Below, piece by piece: positions 5,602-6,488 of a stretch of DNA of 6,488 bases. Position 1 is the stretch's first letter. Each line of letters starts with the position of its first letter. This stretch comes from Pseudomonadota bacterium (GTDB taxonomy: Bacteria; Pseudomonadota; Gammaproteobacteria; Burkholderiales; Ferrovaceae). Both the position numbers and the translations under genes were made by a program. The notes under the pieces were generated by a model that worked only from the letters and a program-made list of their open reading frames with translations, was not told the DNA's origin and did not search any database. Location: the NCBI GenBank assembly GCA_021828575.1, contig JAJZEL010000072.1:1-6488 (forward strand), given 5' to 3'.

Positions 5602-6488
5602 CATACCAGATCGTCTCTGGGTTTGACGGTGGATTCTACCAGCCTCCCCCCTCCCTTGACGGTCATGGCCTGTACCACGGGGTCTGCCCGCAGGCTTTCA
5701 ATGGCCTTCTCGCGCTGTGCCCGATGGGTTTCTTCCTCACCATCCGCGATGCTTTCCCCCTTCAGTTCACCCACTTCAATCGTCAGCTTCAGGTCACTGC
5801 CCAGCACGGATTCCAGCGCCGCCTGCAATTTTTCCCGGTAGCGCAGCAAATGGGCGAACGGGGTGGCCAGACGCAAATGAAGCACACCAGGACCATGGCT
5901 GACCAATTCCACATGCCGACCCAACTCATGGGCCATACCCATGTGGCTGATGCGCTTTACCAGATCAGGCCAGTCACCAATGGAGGCCGGTGGCAGGGAC
6001 ACCACTTCATGAGGTTTTTCCGGCACCTCCTCACTCATTCCGGCAGGACGTGCATCCGTGGTGGCTTCTTTCAATGCCACAGGCGGCCCCCCTGCCGATC
6101 CGCCACCATTGCCCCCTGACATCCCCGGCTGAAAAGCCCACATGCGAAGCAAGGCCATCCGGAACCCGGCCATCTCATCGGGTGCCAGGGGCAGATCCTT
6201 TCGGGAATGAATGGCAATCTGGTAGAGCAACTGCAGGTTTTGAGGATCCCAGCCCGCTGCCAGACCAGCCTGTTCCACCTGTGTTCCGCGCAATTCACGA
6301 TGTTCGGGAAAAGCCTGCCACAAAGCCATTTCCTGCAACAGCTCTGCCAGATCCTGTAATGCACGCTCGCAAGACAAACCCTGCTGGGCCATGTGGTCGG
6401 CCAGTGCCATCAATCCTTGCCCATCCCGTTCCTTCAGTGCCCGCAAAATGCCCGTGAGCAACTCCTGACCGGTCACCCCGAGCATTAT
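5601..6488 (-). CDS. dnaX: DNA polymerase III tau/gamma subunit, C-terminal part (5' end outside window)
   Basis: DnaX is the clamp-loader ATPase of the replicative polymerase. The full-length tau form also binds the polymerase alpha subunit and DnaB helicase. The frame is open to the window edge, so the ATP-binding domains I-II lie outside; 295 residues are visible. The segment begins at the IMLGVTGQELL edge of domain III (E. coli AMLGTLD). The oligomerisation domain continues through LLYQIAIHSRKDLPLAPDEM and ALLRMWAFQP. A short Gly/Pro-rich linker follows (about 6000-6135), then a C-terminal tau-type domain with DWPDLVKRI, GVLHLRLATPFAHLL, LKLTIEVGE, and ADPVVQAM near the end. The linker is much shorter than in E. 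coli, where a long domain IV separates these parts. It contains a candidate recoding site, listed separately. The gene heads the visible minus-strand cluster. Identification rests on domain III and the tail, since the Walker motifs are not in view. Confidence 0.92.
   Translation of the reverse strand: MMLGVTGQELLTGILRALKERDGQGLMALADHMAQQGLSCERALQDLAELLQEMALWQAFPEHRELRGTQVEQAGLAAGWDPQNLQLLYQIAIHSRKDLPLAPDEMAGFRMALLRMWAFQPGMSGGNGGGSAGGPPVALKEATTDARPAGMSEEVPEKPHEVVSLPPASIGDWPDLVKRISHMGMAHELGRHVELVSHGPGVLHLRLATPFAHLLRYREKLQAALESVLGSDLKLTIEVGELKGESIADGEEETHRAQREKAIESLRADPVVQAMTVKGGGRLVESTVKPRDDLV
6007..6032 (-). other. Candidate programmed frameshift site in the dnaX linker (gamma production)
   Basis: On the minus strand a perfect internal Shine-Dalgarno AGGAGGTG (6031-6024) is followed by CCG GAA AAA CCT in the reading frame, an A5 tract at 6019-6015. 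A -1 slip on AAA re-pairs perfectly and then reads ACC TCA TGA, stopping at 6009-6007. The product would end in the linker just after domain III, where E. coli gamma ends. Known from E. coli: dnaX uses an internal Shine-Dalgarno about 10 bases before A AAA AAG, and the -1 frame stops almost at once. Here the gap is shorter (6 bases to the A5 tract) and the tract less slippery. A possible downstream stem, GTGG/CCAC with an 8-base loop, begins 9 bases after the A's but is weak. The +1 frame also stops, 18 codons on. Function is inferred, not shown. Confidence 0.35.

Noticed and set aside
6008..6031. Internal translation start driven by the AGGAGG in dnaX.
   Set aside because: The nearest ATG (6010-6008) is 15 bases after the SD, too far, and its frame stops after about 18 codons. 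No in-frame start lies at a normal distance.
6087..6092. G6 run in the dnaX linker as an alternative slip site.
   Set aside because: The codons are GCA GGG GGG CCG, so a -1 slip mispairs at the first GGG, and no stimulator is visible. It simply encodes part of a Gly-rich linker.
5169..6119. Long plus-strand open frame (about 316 codons) antisense to recR, ybaB and dnaX.
   Set aside because: It crosses three clearly real minus-strand genes, resembles no protein family, and is His/Gln/Pro-rich as expected from a shadow frame in GC-rich DNA.

Overview
The window is an ordinary, gene-dense stretch of a proteobacterial chromosome of moderately high GC. It holds eight protein genes, two of them cut by the window edges, with almost no non-coding space. 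The proteins read like Beta-/Gammaproteobacteria: an AlgC-type phosphomannomutase, an MltF murein transglycosylase, a RecR with the ATNFTAEGEATAH segment, and a YbaB ending in GMKLPF. I lean towards a betaproteobacterium but cannot name a genus. I see no tRNA, rRNA, CRISPR array, insertion sequence, phage gene or defence system, and no gene-free stretch above 300 bases.

Layout from left to right: (1) the 3' half of a phosphomannomutase/phosphoglucomutase gene on +, ending in a hairpin that is probably its terminator; (2) ispD-ispF on -, two enzymes of the MEP isoprenoid pathway, overlapping by ATGA; (3) mltF on +, diverging from ispD across a gap of at most 83 bases; (4) a minus-strand cluster transcribed dnaX > ybaB > recR > serS, tightly spaced, whose last gene runs 40 bases into the convergent 3' end of mltF.

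Functionally the right-hand cluster joins the replicative clamp loader (DnaX), a small nucleoid-associated protein (YbaB), recombinational repair (RecR) and serine tRNA charging (SerS). dnaX-ybaB-recR is a widely conserved bacterial gene order. The left half supplies isoprenoid precursors (IspD, IspF), sugar phosphates for envelope polysaccharides (AlgC-like) and peptidoglycan turnover (MltF).

I did not find a new multi-gene system. The most interesting signals are small. One is a perfect internal Shine-Dalgarno sequence just before an A5 tract in the dnaX linker, where a -1 slip gives a stop two codons later, as expected for a tau/gamma recoding site. Another is two substitutions at normally conserved acidic positions beside the zinc ligand His42 of IspF. 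The third is the 40-base convergent overlap of mltF and serS.
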